A DNA stretch of 64,000 nt from the NCBI GenBank assembly GCA_014654705.1, contig JACVZY010000012.1, positions 1 to 64,000 of the forward strand, written 5' to 3'. The notes under the pieces were generated by a model. It was given only the letters and a program-made list of their open reading frames with translations. It searched no databases and had not been told where the DNA came from. Positions 44,126-53,617 of this stretch are shown piece by piece. Within the stretch, counting starts at the first letter, position 1. The number at the start of each line of letters is the position of its first letter. The position numbers and the translations under genes were made by a program. This DNA comes from Ignavibacteria bacterium. GTDB lineage: Bacteria > Bacteroidota > Ignavibacteria > Kapaibacteriales > UBA4661.

Positions 44126-45082
44126 ATGACTACCACACCAAATTCGCACATTCAAACACCTTTTTCACGGATATTGATAACTGGCGGTATGGGATTTTTC
44201 GGGTCAAATGCGGCGGTACGCTTTCGGCAGCATGGCATCATACCAATTTTGTCGTCCTCTGCGCCGGAGCGTTATCCGGAGCCACAAAGGAGAACAGTAG
44301 CACATGCCAATATTCTCTACCGAGCATCTATAGAAGCCTGTTTGCAGCAGTATACGCCGGACGCAATACTTCATGCGGCTGCGTTCTCTGCCCCGCTTGC
44401 GTGCGAAAAAGAACCTGATATTGCATACTCAATCAACGTTGTCGGTACGCAAAATGTAATGGCGCTTGCCGCAGACTATGGTATTCCTTTTGTATTTACT
44501 TCGACCGATCTTGTTTTTAATGGCGAAAAAAATGTTCTTCGGGATGGTTATTATTCGGAAGCAGATGAGCCGGATGCACACATTGTCTATGGTAAAACAA
44601 AGATAGCGGCGGAGCGTAGTATTCAAGAGCAGTCTTTTGGAAGATGGATTATCTTGCGCACTGCGCTTATGTTTGGTCGGCGTGTAGCGTGGGCAAATGG
44701 TTTTCCACAATTTGCTGTGGATTTGTTGAAAAGTGGAAAACCCACAACGCTCTTCACCGACCAATTCCGTACACCCGCCTATATTCCTGACATTGCCGAG
44801 GTAATTGTGCATTTGCTCCGTGCGCAGAGGTTCGGTGAAATCTATCATTGTGGAGGCAGTGAGCGCATAAACCGCACAGATTTTGTGCAGAGGTATTGTA
44901 CCGTAGCGGGTGTGGATACAAGTGAAATCATTGCCTGCACGATGGATGATGTGCCGAATTATACGACGCGAGTGCGCGATGTTTCATTAAACAGCGAAAA
45001 ACTCCGCCACAGTCTAGCGCAATTTTCTTGGCAGATGACACCCTACGAAAAAGCATTTCAGGAAATGCTTGAGGGAGATTAA
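44126..45082 (+). CDS. RmlD-like NAD(P)-dependent sugar nucleotide reductase
   Basis: About 318 residues from the ATG at 44126; in-frame ATGs at 44051 and 44087 are possible, and the domain starts soon after 44126. The Rossmann loop is GGMGFFGS, followed by LHAAAFSAPLACEKEP and STDLVFNG, and the SDR active-site YxxxK is YGKTK. These match the RmlD (dTDP-4-dehydrorhamnose reductase)/extended SDR branch. No rmlA, rmlB or rmlC is adjacent, so the specific step is uncertain. It probably serves surface sugar synthesis. Confidence 0.85.
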   Translation: MTTTPNSHIQTPFSRILITGGMGFFGSNAAVRFRQHGIIPILSSSAPERYPEPQRRTVAHANILYRASIEACLQQYTPDAILHAAAFSAPLACEKEPDIAYSINVVGTQNVMALAADYGIPFVFTSTDLVFNGEKNVLRDGYYSEADEPDAHIVYGKTKIAAERSIQEQSFGRWIILRTALMFGRRVAWANGFPQFAVDLLKSGKPTTLFTDQFRTPAYIPDIAEVIVHLLRAQRFGEIYHCGGSERINRTDFVQRYCTVAGVDTSEIIACTMDDVPNYTTRVRDVSLNSEKLRHSLAQFSWQMTPYEKAFQEMLEGD

Positions 45083-45192
45083 AACCCTCTTGTCGCTTGT
45101 TTTTATGCGCTCGTAACAGTATGTTTCCCCAAACATTGATGGTACGGCAACAAAACGAAAGTGAGTAATTTTACGCATTAAAAAAGATTTTC

Positions 45193-45225
45193 TTTGGATA
45201 TTTCCATTCAGAACTGCTATATTTG
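45193..45225 (+). promoter_or_regulatory. Bacteroidota promoter for tRNA-Lys
   Basis: TTTG (45193-45196), a 21-base spacer, then TATATTTG (45218-45225), 36 bases before the tRNA. It is among the best matches in the window to the -33/-7 consensus and calibrates the other calls. Confidence 0.8.
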
Positions 45226-45261
45226 TGATTCTATTGCTCAAGGCAAAAGAAACAATGGTTA

Positions 45262-45333
45262 GACCCCGTAGCTCAGCGGTAGAGCATTTGACTTTTAATC
45301 AAAGGGCCGATGGTTCGAGACCATCCGGGGTCA
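45262..45333 (+). tRNA. tRNA-Lys (anticodon TTT)
   Basis: Acceptor arms GACCCCG and CGGGGTC pair completely; the D arm GCTCAGCGGTAGAGC, the anticodon arm TTTGA-CTTTTAA-TCAAA and the T arm GATGG-TTCGAGA-CCATC are all present. The loop CTTTTAA gives anticodon TTT. The discriminator is A, and CCA is not encoded. Length is 72 bases. Confidence 0.97.
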
Positions 45334-45346
45334 CACAAACTACGGC

Positions 45347-45378
45347 AAAAGCCGCTTCATTACTGAAGCGGCTTTTTT
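45347..45378 (+). terminator. Terminator after tRNA-Lys
   Basis: A 13-bp stem (45347-45359 with 45364-45376), a TTAC loop, and a T run overlapping and following the stem. Confidence 0.92.
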
Positions 45379-45440
45379 ATTTTCTCATCATGTCCCAAAC
45401 GTCGGGTTTGAGTTTGAATCAGTACGCAGCACGAACACTA

Positions 45441-46943
45441 TCAAGACGAGGCTTTGACAACGTTTAAGAGAAGTCCTATGTCATCTTTTCGCAGCAAACC
45501 AGTCCCTAAGCACCCTAGCACAAACACAATCACCAGCGCCAGCGTCCGAAGAATAATTGCCACAGTGAGCGGAATGGAAACAAGTGGTGTCAGCATAAGC
45601 ACTCCCCACAATGATAGCACCATAAAGCACGTAAACGCAGCAAATCGGAGCAACATCGTCCGTAAAGCGCCATTTTGCATAAACTTTTGTACAATCACCA
45701 ATCCCACGCCTGCCGCGAACATTGTTGCCGTTATACGTGCTGCGATTGCGCCCAGAACTCCATAATTCGGTGTAAAAACCACGTTCCCAAGTACCGCGCA
45801 GATGCTCAAGGTTAGCATCATCGGCAGAACCGTTCTGTTAAACCCAAGTGCAACAAGAATAGAGAAAAGGTATGCCACACACAAGCTCGGCACTAATGAC
45901 CACGCACCAACAATAAATTCAAGCGAAAACGAAAGATACTGACTTCCAGCCGTTGCCCAGATTGCACCCTCCGCCAAGCTCCCAATGCCAACCGCACAGG
46001 CGGTCGCAGCAAGCAGCGTTAGCTTTAAGCCCTCCAGCACATAGACTTTACAACGCTTGTTATCGCTTGCTCGGAGCTGCGTGATGGGCGGAGCCATTAC
46101 TGTTGAAATAATCATCAACAAGCCCACAAAAGGCAGAGTGATGCGCATGACAGCACTATAGACACCAAGCACTTCACGCCCATACAATAGATTGAGTGCA
46201 AAGGTGTCGCTTTTGTCTTGAATTTGCATCAGACAAAGACTCACGAAAATTGGCATCGTTTCGTAGAGAAGACGTTTGACAACACCAGTATCAAAGCGCT
46301 TTGTCAAGAGTAGCTTCCACTGACCATCGATGGCAAGTAGAACAATAAAACCCGGCAAAGCCGCCAGACAAAACCAGACGACGACACGCAAAGGAGTAAG
46401 GTTTTCTCTATCGGCAAGGATAAAAATGCTCATCAAAGCCATGTCCAAAAGCCCTGCGAGCGCCGGTGCAAGCTGGCGATTCTGAGCGCGGCGACGCGTT
46501 TCCAAGACCGTCCGAAGAAGAATACTCCGCGCCGCAATGAGACTATACAAAGCATACAGCGCCATGACCACACTAATCTGTGGCTCAAGCGCAAGGCAAA
46601 CACCAAGAAGAACAATGCTAGTGGCAAGCCACAACAAAAAGCGTAGCTGAAAAAACGACCTCAGTATCCCATCCTGAGCGCTTCTGTCTGCCGAAGCCTC
46701 CACATAGAGACGCATCACCACAGAGTGCATACCCATTTCGGCAATGATAATGAACGCAAAGCCGCTTAATTGCTGAACCCAGAAAAATGTTCCGTTGTCT
46801 GCTTTGGAAAATGTGTGCTGGATGGTGCTCACTGAGAGAAAATTCAGCATCATGCCGATAATCTGGCTCACAGCAAGGATAACGCTCGCACCGGCAAGAC
46901 GGCGAACGCTGTGGGAAGGAGTGACAAGTGGGATTTGTGACAA
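45441..46943 (-). CDS. Polysaccharide flippase (Wzx/MATE-like) membrane protein
   Basis: A 500-residue integral membrane protein with about 12-14 helices, resembling polysaccharide biosynthesis flippases: an early VILAVSQIIGMMLNFLSV helix, FIIIAEMGMHSVVMR loop and basic cytoplasmic loops between pairs of helices. It would move lipid-linked sugar units across the inner membrane. The only suitable start before the first helix is a TTG at 46943; I keep it with some doubt. It ends 63 bases from the tRNA terminator on the other strand. Confidence 0.85.
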   Translation of the reverse strand: MSQIPLVTPSHSVRRLAGASVILAVSQIIGMMLNFLSVSTIQHTFSKADNGTFFWVQQLSGFAFIIIAEMGMHSVVMRLYVEASADRSAQDGILRSFFQLRFLLWLATSIVLLGVCLALEPQISVVMALYALYSLIAARSILLRTVLETRRRAQNRQLAPALAGLLDMALMSIFILADRENLTPLRVVVWFCLAALPGFIVLLAIDGQWKLLLTKRFDTGVVKRLLYETMPIFVSLCLMQIQDKSDTFALNLLYGREVLGVYSAVMRITLPFVGLLMIISTVMAPPITQLRASDNKRCKVYVLEGLKLTLLAATACAVGIGSLAEGAIWATAGSQYLSFSLEFIVGAWSLVPSLCVAYLFSILVALGFNRTVLPMMLTLSICAVLGNVVFTPNYGVLGAIAARITATMFAAGVGLVIVQKFMQNGALRTMLLRFAAFTCFMVLSLWGVLMLTPLVSIPLTVAIILRTLALVIVFVLGCLGTGLLRKDDIGLLLNVVKASS

Positions 46944-46989
46944 ACCGGCAGTGAAAAGCAGTGGAAAGTGAAAAGCAACGTTACGACAA

Positions 46990-47631
46990 TTACAACGACA
47001 GAGGCTTCAAATACTCCCAGCCGGCACCGTGAAGGTCTTCCCACGAAAAACCGTCATCATCGTTGCCGGGCATAATAAAGACAGCATCGCGCAGGGCATA
47101 CTCAAAATCAATACGCCGAAGTGCTTCGCAAAGCTCGGTAAAGCCTGCTACCGTCCAATACTCATCTTCGGGCATATCTTCGATAAGGCGGCGCACCGAT
47201 TCATGCGGGGCATACTCCAACAAAAATGCCATCGAAACGACAATATAGCCTTTATCGGCACTAAGGCGATGCGCTTCATCCACGCCCGCGCCCAATTCCT
47301 CGCCCTCGGTTGCCATGCTTGCCGATATTTCGCTCACCCACGAATCAAATTCGTCTTCGGTGCTGGTATTATTGTCTTCTATTAGATAATCCCAATAGCC
47401 ATACTCCCAATATGGCTTGTTTTCCAGCACAATGGCGATAATTTGTTTATAGAGCGCTCGTTTTTCTTGGGGTTTCTCGGCGTCGTTTGTTCGCGCTGCC
47501 TCAGCAAGCAACCGTCGGAGCCTGTTTCCGGTGTCATCGCTGGAAAGCGTGGCAATCACGACCTGCATCCCGAAAAAAAATGTTTCCGGTTCGCGTCCCA
47601 AAAGCGAGGCAAAAAATCCGCGTCTGTTCAT
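46990..47631 (-). CDS. DUF1517-like protein
   Basis: A 213-residue acidic protein. Segments VVIATLSSDDTGNRLRRLLAEAART, IVLENKPYWEYGYWDY, GYIVVSMAFLLEYA and DAVFIMPGNDDDGFSWEDL agree in order with the C-terminal half of cyanobacterial/Bacteroidota DUF1517 proteins, including the final W/D-rich edge. DUF1517 proteins usually also carry an N-terminal Gly/Ser-rich membrane part, absent here. It is 14 bases from the preceding gene's stop, whose product ends in such a Gly/Ser/Arg-rich tail. The function is unknown. Confidence 0.65.
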   Translation of the reverse strand: MNRRGFFASLLGREPETFFFGMQVVIATLSSDDTGNRLRRLLAEAARTNDAEKPQEKRALYKQIIAIVLENKPYWEYGYWDYLIEDNNTSTEDEFDSWVSEISASMATEGEELGAGVDEAHRLSADKGYIVVSMAFLLEYAPHESVRRLIEDMPEDEYWTVAGFTELCEALRRIDFEYALRDAVFIMPGNDDDGFSWEDLHGAGWEYLKPLSL

Positions 47632-47645
47632 TACTTTCTCCTAAC

Positions 47646-49025
47646 TTATGATGACCGTCCGCCAAAACTACTGCGTCCGAAGGAGCCGGAACGACCACTG
47701 CGAATACCGCTCACACGCCCGGTGGAAGCGTTTGTGCGAACGCTCACACGCCCAAAGCCGCTGGGGCGCTGCTTGCCGATACCGGAACGATTACCGCCAA
47801 CCGAAGTGCCGGAGAACATCGTCGGGCGGCGTACGGGAGCATAACTTGTCCGCGTATAGGACGTTGCCGGAAGCCGCGACATTGCTGGCATGGGGCGATA
47901 ATAGGTGTACATCGGGTAGTGATAGAAAAACCACGGCGAAAACATCGGACCGCCACCATAATAATATACCGGGGCTGCTGCATATCCGGCATACCCGCCT
48001 TGAGCATTCATTTGCTGCGGGTTCTGCATCTGGGGATTCTGCATTTGCTGATTTTGCGGCTGAAGATTTTGCTGCCCGTTTTTGGGAAGTGGCTGCACGC
48101 TTGCGGTTGCTGTTGTGCTTCCTGTTGCGGCATTGGCAGTGCTAGGCTGAAACCGTGTGAGTGGAAGCATTTCGACTGTGATGCTTTTTTCTTGGTAGGT
48201 CACAAAGTCGTCGTTCAGGTCGTCGAGTTCTGTTTTTTGGTTTTCGTTCGGCATACCATACACAACGGCATTAATGCCGAGCGTTTTCAAGTTGTCTGCC
48301 GTCGGCAATTTTGCCATGTAGCGGTTGTCGAACTGACTATCGGCATCCACATATTTTGCAAGGCGGTTAGCATCCACCACCATAACAACAGCCGGCTTTT
48401 GCGGACGCTTCGCCGCTTTATCGCTCACTTCTTTGGCATAATAGACCAAAGCGGCAAGCGTCTCGTGCGACGGCACGACACCAAGCGGATGCGGGAAATT
48501 GTCAAAACTGAGCACAGGTTCGGCAAGGTCGGCAATAGCGGCAGCAAAAGCAACCGCTTCGGGACCGGGAATGTCAGCAACAATCATCGTTGCAGCGGGA
48601 TTCTCGCAGGTCTTCAGCACTTCGCGCATACCTAATCCGCGTGAATACGCCTCGCGCATAGCAGGTGAGCATATCGGCGTAATGAGATTGCGCAAGGATT
48701 CTTGCGAAAGCGCTTGAATAAGAGTCGGAACGTAGTAAGGCTGCCACTTTGCATTGTCCGAGCGGGGCTGCCATGCCTTCAAGAGTGCGTCCGGCTTGGT
48801 ATAGTCTTTCCACGCAGCAGAGCCGGTGCTGTCATTTGCTTGCGCATCGCGGAAGGTGAGCTTTTTATCTTGCGAACCGACGTTCCAGCCTTCTTTGCGC
48901 TGGAGTTCGAGCGTGTCGCTATTGGACTCTATATCGTCATCGTCGCAAGACGTGAGAAAACCCGTAATTCCTGCGGCGGCGGCAAGACTGGCAAGATTCG
49001 TGTTCATCTGGCGGCGAGTGAGCAT
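47646..49025 (-). CDS. Tat-type lipoprotein with Gln/Met repeats and Gly/Ser/Arg-rich tail
   Basis: A 459-residue protein from the ATG at 49025; an ATG at 49100 would add 25 residues. The start MLTRRQMNTNLA with a hydrophobic stretch and LTSC at its end looks like a twin-arginine lipoprotein signal. The central part (about 60-290) is a mixed alpha/beta domain I do not recognise. The last third holds a QMQNPQMQNPQQM repeat, a Tyr/Pro-rich segment and a tail of GRSGS/SFGRS repeats. It is directly upstream of the DUF1517-like gene, suggesting one system. Confidence 0.72.
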   Translation of the reverse strand: MLTRRQMNTNLASLAAAAGITGFLTSCDDDDIESNSDTLELQRKEGWNVGSQDKKLTFRDAQANDSTGSAAWKDYTKPDALLKAWQPRSDNAKWQPYYVPTLIQALSQESLRNLITPICSPAMREAYSRGLGMREVLKTCENPAATMIVADIPGPEAVAFAAAIADLAEPVLSFDNFPHPLGVVPSHETLAALVYYAKEVSDKAAKRPQKPAVVMVVDANRLAKYVDADSQFDNRYMAKLPTADNLKTLGINAVVYGMPNENQKTELDDLNDDFVTYQEKSITVEMLPLTRFQPSTANAATGSTTATASVQPLPKNGQQNLQPQNQQMQNPQMQNPQQMNAQGGYAGYAAAPVYYYGGGPMFSPWFFYHYPMYTYYRPMPAMSRLPATSYTRTSYAPVRRPTMFSGTSVGGNRSGIGKQRPSGFGRVSVRTNASTGRVSGIRSGRSGSFGRSSFGGRSS

Positions 49026-49195
49026 GGTTGTCCACCACGTTGGGTAATTCGCACTGTTGTCGGCAGATTGCTCGTGCGATTGGTCATCCTTGAACATCAT
49101 TGGTCTATCCCACAAATATTCTACAAAATAGCAGCTATGACTACTGCCTGAAAGCAAAATACGCATTTTGCCGGAATGCCGCTAGAAAAATGGAG

Positions 49196-50608
49196 TTATC
49201 TTGTGACACTAATAAAACTTGTTTGTACACCGCTTTCCGTCTGTATCCGGCAGCAATACAACCCCGTAGCTAAATCAGAAATATCAATCGCCAGAGTCTG
49301 TTTTCCAGCAGTTTGCATTCCTTCAAAGGCAGAACGAATAATTTGTCCCAATGAAGTGACAATTTCTATCCGAACGTAACTTGAGCGAGTAAGTGTATAA
49401 CTTATGGAGGCTTGGTCTTTCATGGGATTGGGAAATACCACCACTTCTTCTGGTTGTGGTGACGATATTTTTACGGCTACACTTGCATTGCAGAGCGGCT
49501 CAGTGCTACGGAGAATCTGGTAGGTATTTGGAAAAAGAACATTGTACAAATACAAATAACCCTCCGAATCAAACGTCGGATACTCCACATTTAAACAGGT
49601 TGTCTTGATTTCTCCAGGAGCAAAATCTCCCGCGCAAGGCTGCCCAAAGCCTTGCGTGAGGCTACGCGACGTGCGATTCAATGGATTGATTCCGAAAAGC
49701 CCGCCACTATAAAACCACGCACCATTTCCCCCTCTGTATGTTAAATTTGCGACACCTATCAAAGTCTTTCCACAGCTTATCAAGTTATTGAGTTGTAGTT
49801 TAGGCTCAATAATTTGCCATGATTGCATAGTAGAGTCAAGAACATATACATTTTCGCCGATTTGCATGAGTCCGTCTTCACCATAGAGTCGATTGCTGTT
49901 TATAGTGAATGCAAAGAGTAGGTTATTTGCAACAGCAAATCCGTTAATAAATATTGCCCTGCCGAGGAAACCCGATGTTAAACCGTTATCTAATTTTTCC
50001 CACGATTTCCCATCATTTGAGTATAGAATCCTACTCAACAGAGCTTGCGTAGAAAATCCGGTATTTGCAGCAATAAAAATTCTATCCTTATAACTGGCAA
50101 TGGCAGCGATAGGATTCGGTGCGAATGGTGTTGTACTAAAATTTACCTCGCTCCATGTTACCCCTGCTGTTGTAGAACAGAAGAGTACACCGTTAGTTAG
50201 AAGTGGTGAATAGAAAGAATAAGAGGTTCGCAAAAAAGTATTCCCACGTAAAGCATACAATGTCTTACCAACCTCTACAAACTCACCTGTCAAATCGGCT
50301 GTGGTACTGCTCCAAGTAACACCATCGTTTACCGAATGAAATAAGGCGTTATCAGTTCTTGCGTACAATCTGGATTGGTAAGTATTGATTGCCGTCGCGC
50401 TTGTACCATTAACCATGACACGCTGCCACGTTGCACCACGATTATCCGTACGAAAAACCCCCTCGTTTGCTACCACAAACATACTTTTTTTGTACGCCAC
50501 AAAGCGCTGAACGCTTAGTTGTGGAGTAAAACTCACATCCACTAGCATTTGTGCTTCAAGAGGTGCAACAATGAGAACCGAAGCAAGCAGGAAGAGGAGA
50601 AACCTCAT
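49196..50608 (-). CDS. T9SS type A sorting domain protein, beta-propeller-like
   Basis: A 470-residue exported protein. The signal peptide ends at LEAQ (about residue 20). The body has repeated Asp-box-like units (VFRTDNRGATWQRV, LFHSVNDGVTWSS, ILYSNDGKSWEKL, FCSTTAGVTWSEV), as in sialidase/BNR or YCF48-type propellers. The C-terminal 75 residues are a T9SS sorting domain: VFPNPMKDQASISYTL, VRIEIVTSLGQII, DLATGLYCCRIQT. It is therefore likely a cell-surface or secreted protein exported by the type IX system. The ATG at 50608 is used. Confidence 0.92.
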   Translation of the reverse strand: MRFLLFLLASVLIVAPLEAQMLVDVSFTPQLSVQRFVAYKKSMFVVANEGVFRTDNRGATWQRVMVNGTSATAINTYQSRLYARTDNALFHSVNDGVTWSSTTADLTGEFVEVGKTLYALRGNTFLRTSYSFYSPLLTNGVLFCSTTAGVTWSEVNFSTTPFAPNPIAAIASYKDRIFIAANTGFSTQALLSRILYSNDGKSWEKLDNGLTSGFLGRAIFINGFAVANNLLFAFTINSNRLYGEDGLMQIGENVYVLDSTMQSWQIIEPKLQLNNLISCGKTLIGVANLTYRGGNGAWFYSGGLFGINPLNRTSRSLTQGFGQPCAGDFAPGEIKTTCLNVEYPTFDSEGYLYLYNVLFPNTYQILRSTEPLCNASVAVKISSPQPEEVVVFPNPMKDQASISYTLTRSSYVRIEIVTSLGQIIRSAFEGMQTAGKQTLAIDISDLATGLYCCRIQTESGVQTSFISVTR

Positions 50609-50679
50609 AATTATCACAGCGGAAAAAGGAAAAATAGACTGCATACTGCTGTAAAATACACTTTTTGCACCAAAGCCTC

Positions 50680-50728
50680 AAAAAAACAGCACACCCCGCA
50701 CAAAGCAAGATTCTGTGCGGGGTGTGCT
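50680..50728 (-). terminator. Terminator of hicAB (copy 1 of a repeated hairpin)
   Basis: A perfect 15-bp stem (50688-50702 with 50714-50728), an 11-base loop and seven T directly after it on the minus strand. It lies 2 bases after the hicB stop. Its core is repeated near glnN. Confidence 0.95.
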
Positions 50729-50730
50729 AA

Positions 50731-50955
50731 TTACTCATCTGCAAGTTGATACATCAGAGGTCGGTATCGAGGTGTTGGCGGTGTTTTGCCAAGCGCTACC
50801 GTTGCTTCCAGCCATGCAGATTTTGCTATCAATACTTCATGGAGTGCATCGTCGGGTGTTTCGCCGAAGGCAGAGCAGTGTTCGAGATCAGGAATATCAG
50901 CAATGTAGCCTTCATCTTCATCGCTGTAAAAAATGTTAATATGATAGTCTTTCAT
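50731..50955 (-). CDS. hicB: HicB-family antitoxin
   Basis: A 74-residue protein with the HicB partial RNase H-like fold: YHINIFYSDEDEGYIADIPDLEHCSAFGETPDDAL is the family signature (an EGYIADIPDL strand and A-x-G-x-T block). It lacks a C-terminal HTH or RHH DNA-binding domain, so it may need HicA for repression or not regulate. Start and HicA stop overlap by one base (TAATG). It would neutralise the HicA mRNA interferase. Confidence 0.92.
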   Translation of the reverse strand: MKDYHINIFYSDEDEGYIADIPDLEHCSAFGETPDDALHEVLIAKSAWLEATVALGKTPPTPRYRPLMYQLADE

Positions 50956-51206
50956 TATTCTTCCTCCAAAGGTAGATTATATTTTTCGACCAACGCCAAG
51001 AATTGCTTGATTTGATAAGGCTTTGCCTGACCATTGACATTTTGCAAATTCACGATTTCCGCAATATCATTTCGAACAAAAATGCTATGGCTACCATTTG
51101 TTCTATCTAATCGAAAACCAAACGACATCACCAAGCTGACCATATCCTGAAAATGTACATTTTTTCGGTTTTGTACGATGCTCCGAAGAAGTTTACGTTT
51201 TTTCAT
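50955..51206 (-). CDS. hicA: HicA-family toxin
   Basis: An 83-residue protein of the HicA family, a small dsRBD-like mRNA interferase. The conserved TNGSHSIFVRND, with catalytic-position His, is present, as is the C-terminal KPYQIKQFLALVEKYNL. The typical N-terminal K-R-K-L-L start follows the ATG at 51206. It is the first gene of the pair, with hicB overlapping its stop. No change that would inactivate it is seen. Confidence 0.92.
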   Translation of the reverse strand: MKKRKLLRSIVQNRKNVHFQDMVSLVMSFGFRLDRTNGSHSIFVRNDIAEIVNLQNVNGQAKPYQIKQFLALVEKYNLPLEEE

Positions 51207-51299
51207 GCTTGGGCAATCGTTATAGTGAAAAAACTGAAGAATTGCGTTGAACAAAATAATCTACTCACGGCGCTTTTCAAAGCAGTTTTTTGCAAACAG

Positions 51300-51336
51300 C
51301 AAACCCCGCACAAAACAAGATTCTGCGCAGGGTTTG
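51300..51336 (-). terminator. Terminator of glnN (copy 2 of the repeated hairpin)
   Basis: A 13-bp stem (51300-51312 with 51324-51336) in the minus-strand RNA, with two G·U pairs that would be A·C mismatches in plus-strand RNA. The loop and flanks nearly copy the hicAB terminator. The T run after it is weak (CTGTTTGC). It lies 33 bases after the glnN stop. Confidence 0.75.
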
Positions 51337-51369
51337 ACTCAGTTGTGGTGTGCTTCGGGTGAGAGGTGA

Positions 51370-53559
51370 TTATTTCACAAAGAGCATCTCTTGGTATGTC
51401 GGCAGGGGCCAGAGGTCGTCGGGAACGATTTTCTCCAGTTTGTCCGCATATTCACGGACTTTCGCCATTGCTGGAATGACCTTCGATTGCATATGCTTTG
51501 CTTTGCTGTGGACGGTCTCGCCGCCTTCATCGGCATTAACAGCGACGAGTTTTTCCAAAGCATCTTTGAAGCCATCCAAAAGTGCTGTGGCTTCCTTGAG
51601 TGATTTCTCAAGCCCTTTAGAACTTGAACCAACGCTTTTGAGCGCTTGCAAGGTTTCGGCAAGACTACGCACATAGCGCGAAGCGGCAGGAAGAATGCTG
51701 CGCTGCGCGAGCGATGCTGTGGTTTCGCCTTCGATATTGATGGTCTTGAAGTATTGGTCGAGCAGGATTTCCTCGCGGGCAAACCACTCACGTTCGTTCA
51801 GAACTCCATATTTGTTGAAGAGAGCAGCATTTTTCTTGACGTGGAATGCTTCAAGCGCTTCGAGCGAGGTATTTTTGATGTACAGACCGCGCTTTTTCGC
51901 TTCCGCTTTCCAGTCGTCGCTGTAGCCGTCACCACCGAAGATAATGCGTTTGTGCGTTTTTGCCACACCTTGCAAGACTTCTTGCAGAGCGGCTTCCAAC
52001 GTTTTTTTCGCTTTCAAATGCTTTTCTACTTCATCCGACAGCTCATCAATTGCCTCTGCCGCAATCGTGTTCAGAATGACAAGCGGGAAGGAAATAGATT
52101 GGCTGGAACCAACGGCACGGAACTCGAATTTATTGCCTGTGAAAGCAAATGGCGAAGTGCGGTTGCGATCGCCGGCATGAAGCGGTAGCGGCGGCAACAC
52201 AGGTGTTCCCAAGCCAAGCAAGTCTTTCGTTTCGGATTTTTTGGCTTTGCCTTTTTCCAGTTGCGCAAAGATTTTTTCCAACTGATCGCCCAAAAAGACC
52301 GACACAATCGCCGGAGGCGCTTCGTTTGCCCCCAAGCGGTGGTCGTTCGCTGCCGTAGCAATACTCACACGAAGCAAGTCTTGATGCTTATCCACAGCCT
52401 TGATAACAGCTGCGCAGAAAAAGAGGAATTGCATATTGTCGTGTGGCGTGTCGCCCGGCTCCAGAAGATTCATTCCAGTATCGGTGGAAAGCGACCAGTT
52501 CGTGTGCTTGCCGCTTCCGTTCACGCCGGCAAAGGGTTTTTCATGCAAAATGCAGTACATACCGTAAGAGCGAGCTACGGTGCGGAGAACTTGCATCGTG
52601 AGTTGCTGATGGTCAGCGGCAACGTTCGTGTTCTCAAAAATAGGTGCGATTTCAAATTGTCCGGGCGCAACCTCGTTGTGGCGAGTTTTCACGGGAACAC
52701 CAAGTCTGTATAATTGTTCTTCTACGTCGGTCATGTACGACAGCACACGGTCAGGAATCGAACCAAAATAGTGGTCTTCGAGTTCCTGCCCACGCGGGGG
52801 CTTTGCGCCGAAAAGCGTACGACCGGAAAGAAGCAAATCAGGACGATTGTACGCAAAATCTTCATCAATGAGAAAATATTCTTGTTCTGCGCCGACGGTG
52901 GAATAAACTTTCGTAGCTTTTACACCGAAGAGTTTTAAAGCTCGGAGAGCAGATTTATTGACTGCTTCCATAGAGCGCAGAAGCGGAATTTTGTGGTCGA
53001 GTGCTTCGCCCGTCCATGACGCAAAGGCTGTCGGGATACAAAGCGTAGCGCCTTTGGGATTTTTCATAATGAACGCTGGCGAGGTAACGTCCCACGCTGT
53101 ATAGCCACGTGCCTCGAAGGTAGCACGGATACCGCCGGACGGGAACGATGACGCATCGGGTTCGCCTTGAATAAGTTCTTTGCCGGAAAAACGAGCAATC
53201 GCACCACCGCCGGAGTTTGGCGTGATGAAACTGTCATGTTTCTCAGCGGTAGAGCCTGTGAGCGGCTGGAACCAGTGCGTGAAGTGCGTCGCGCCATGCT
53301 CAATTGCCCAATCTTTCATCGCTACAGCAACGATGTCAGCAATTTTCGGGTCCACAGGTTTGCCAAGTTCAATGGTTGCCATAAGAGCATTGAAGACATC
53401 TTTCGGCAATTTCTGGCGCATAATGTCTATGCTGAATGTATCTTCACCAAATATTTCATCCGAGGACGGACGCTTTCCGGTGCCGTTGGAATGTCCGTTT
53501 GTCGTAAATTTGCGTGCTGCCGCTACTACATCATAACGGCGGGTTGCTGTGTGTGCCAT
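51370..53559 (-). CDS. glnN: Glutamine synthetase type III
   Basis: A 729-residue GSIII enzyme, joining glutamate and ammonia with ATP in the cytoplasm; the type III size and sequence ([69 protein letters not shown]) separate it from GlnA. Metal and ATP site residues are retained in these blocks. The ATG at 53559 is used; a longer frame back to 53649 would overlap the Lrp gene. The Lrp regulator gene ends 58 bases upstream on the same strand. The terminator at 51300 follows. Confidence 0.97.
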   Translation of the reverse strand: MAHTATRRYDVVAAARKFTTNGHSNGTGKRPSSDEIFGEDTFSIDIMRQKLPKDVFNALMATIELGKPVDPKIADIVAVAMKDWAIEHGATHFTHWFQPLTGSTAEKHDSFITPNSGGGAIARFSGKELIQGEPDASSFPSGGIRATFEARGYTAWDVTSPAFIMKNPKGATLCIPTAFASWTGEALDHKIPLLRSMEAVNKSALRALKLFGVKATKVYSTVGAEQEYFLIDEDFAYNRPDLLLSGRTLFGAKPPRGQELEDHYFGSIPDRVLSYMTDVEEQLYRLGVPVKTRHNEVAPGQFEIAPIFENTNVAADHQQLTMQVLRTVARSYGMYCILHEKPFAGVNGSGKHTNWSLSTDTGMNLLEPGDTPHDNMQFLFFCAAVIKAVDKHQDLLRVSIATAANDHRLGANEAPPAIVSVFLGDQLEKIFAQLEKGKAKKSETKDLLGLGTPVLPPLPLHAGDRNRTSPFAFTGNKFEFRAVGSSQSISFPLVILNTIAAEAIDELSDEVEKHLKAKKTLEAALQEVLQGVAKTHKRIIFGGDGYSDDWKAEAKKRGLYIKNTSLEALEAFHVKKNAALFNKYGVLNEREWFAREEILLDQYFKTINIEGETTASLAQRSILPAASRYVRSLAETLQALKSVGSSSKGLEKSLKEATALLDGFKDALEKLVAVNADEGGETVHSKAKHMQSKVIPAMAKVREYADKLEKIVPDDLWPLPTYQEMLFVK

Positions 53560-53617
53560 AGTTCTCTCTGAAGTTGTGTAAAGGTGAGAAAGAGGAATTG
53601 GTAATACAAAATTTGGT

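Noticed and set aside
47919-48635. 238-codon plus-strand frame
   Set aside because: It is antisense to the 47646 lipoprotein; its Cys/His-rich sequence has no recognisable domain.
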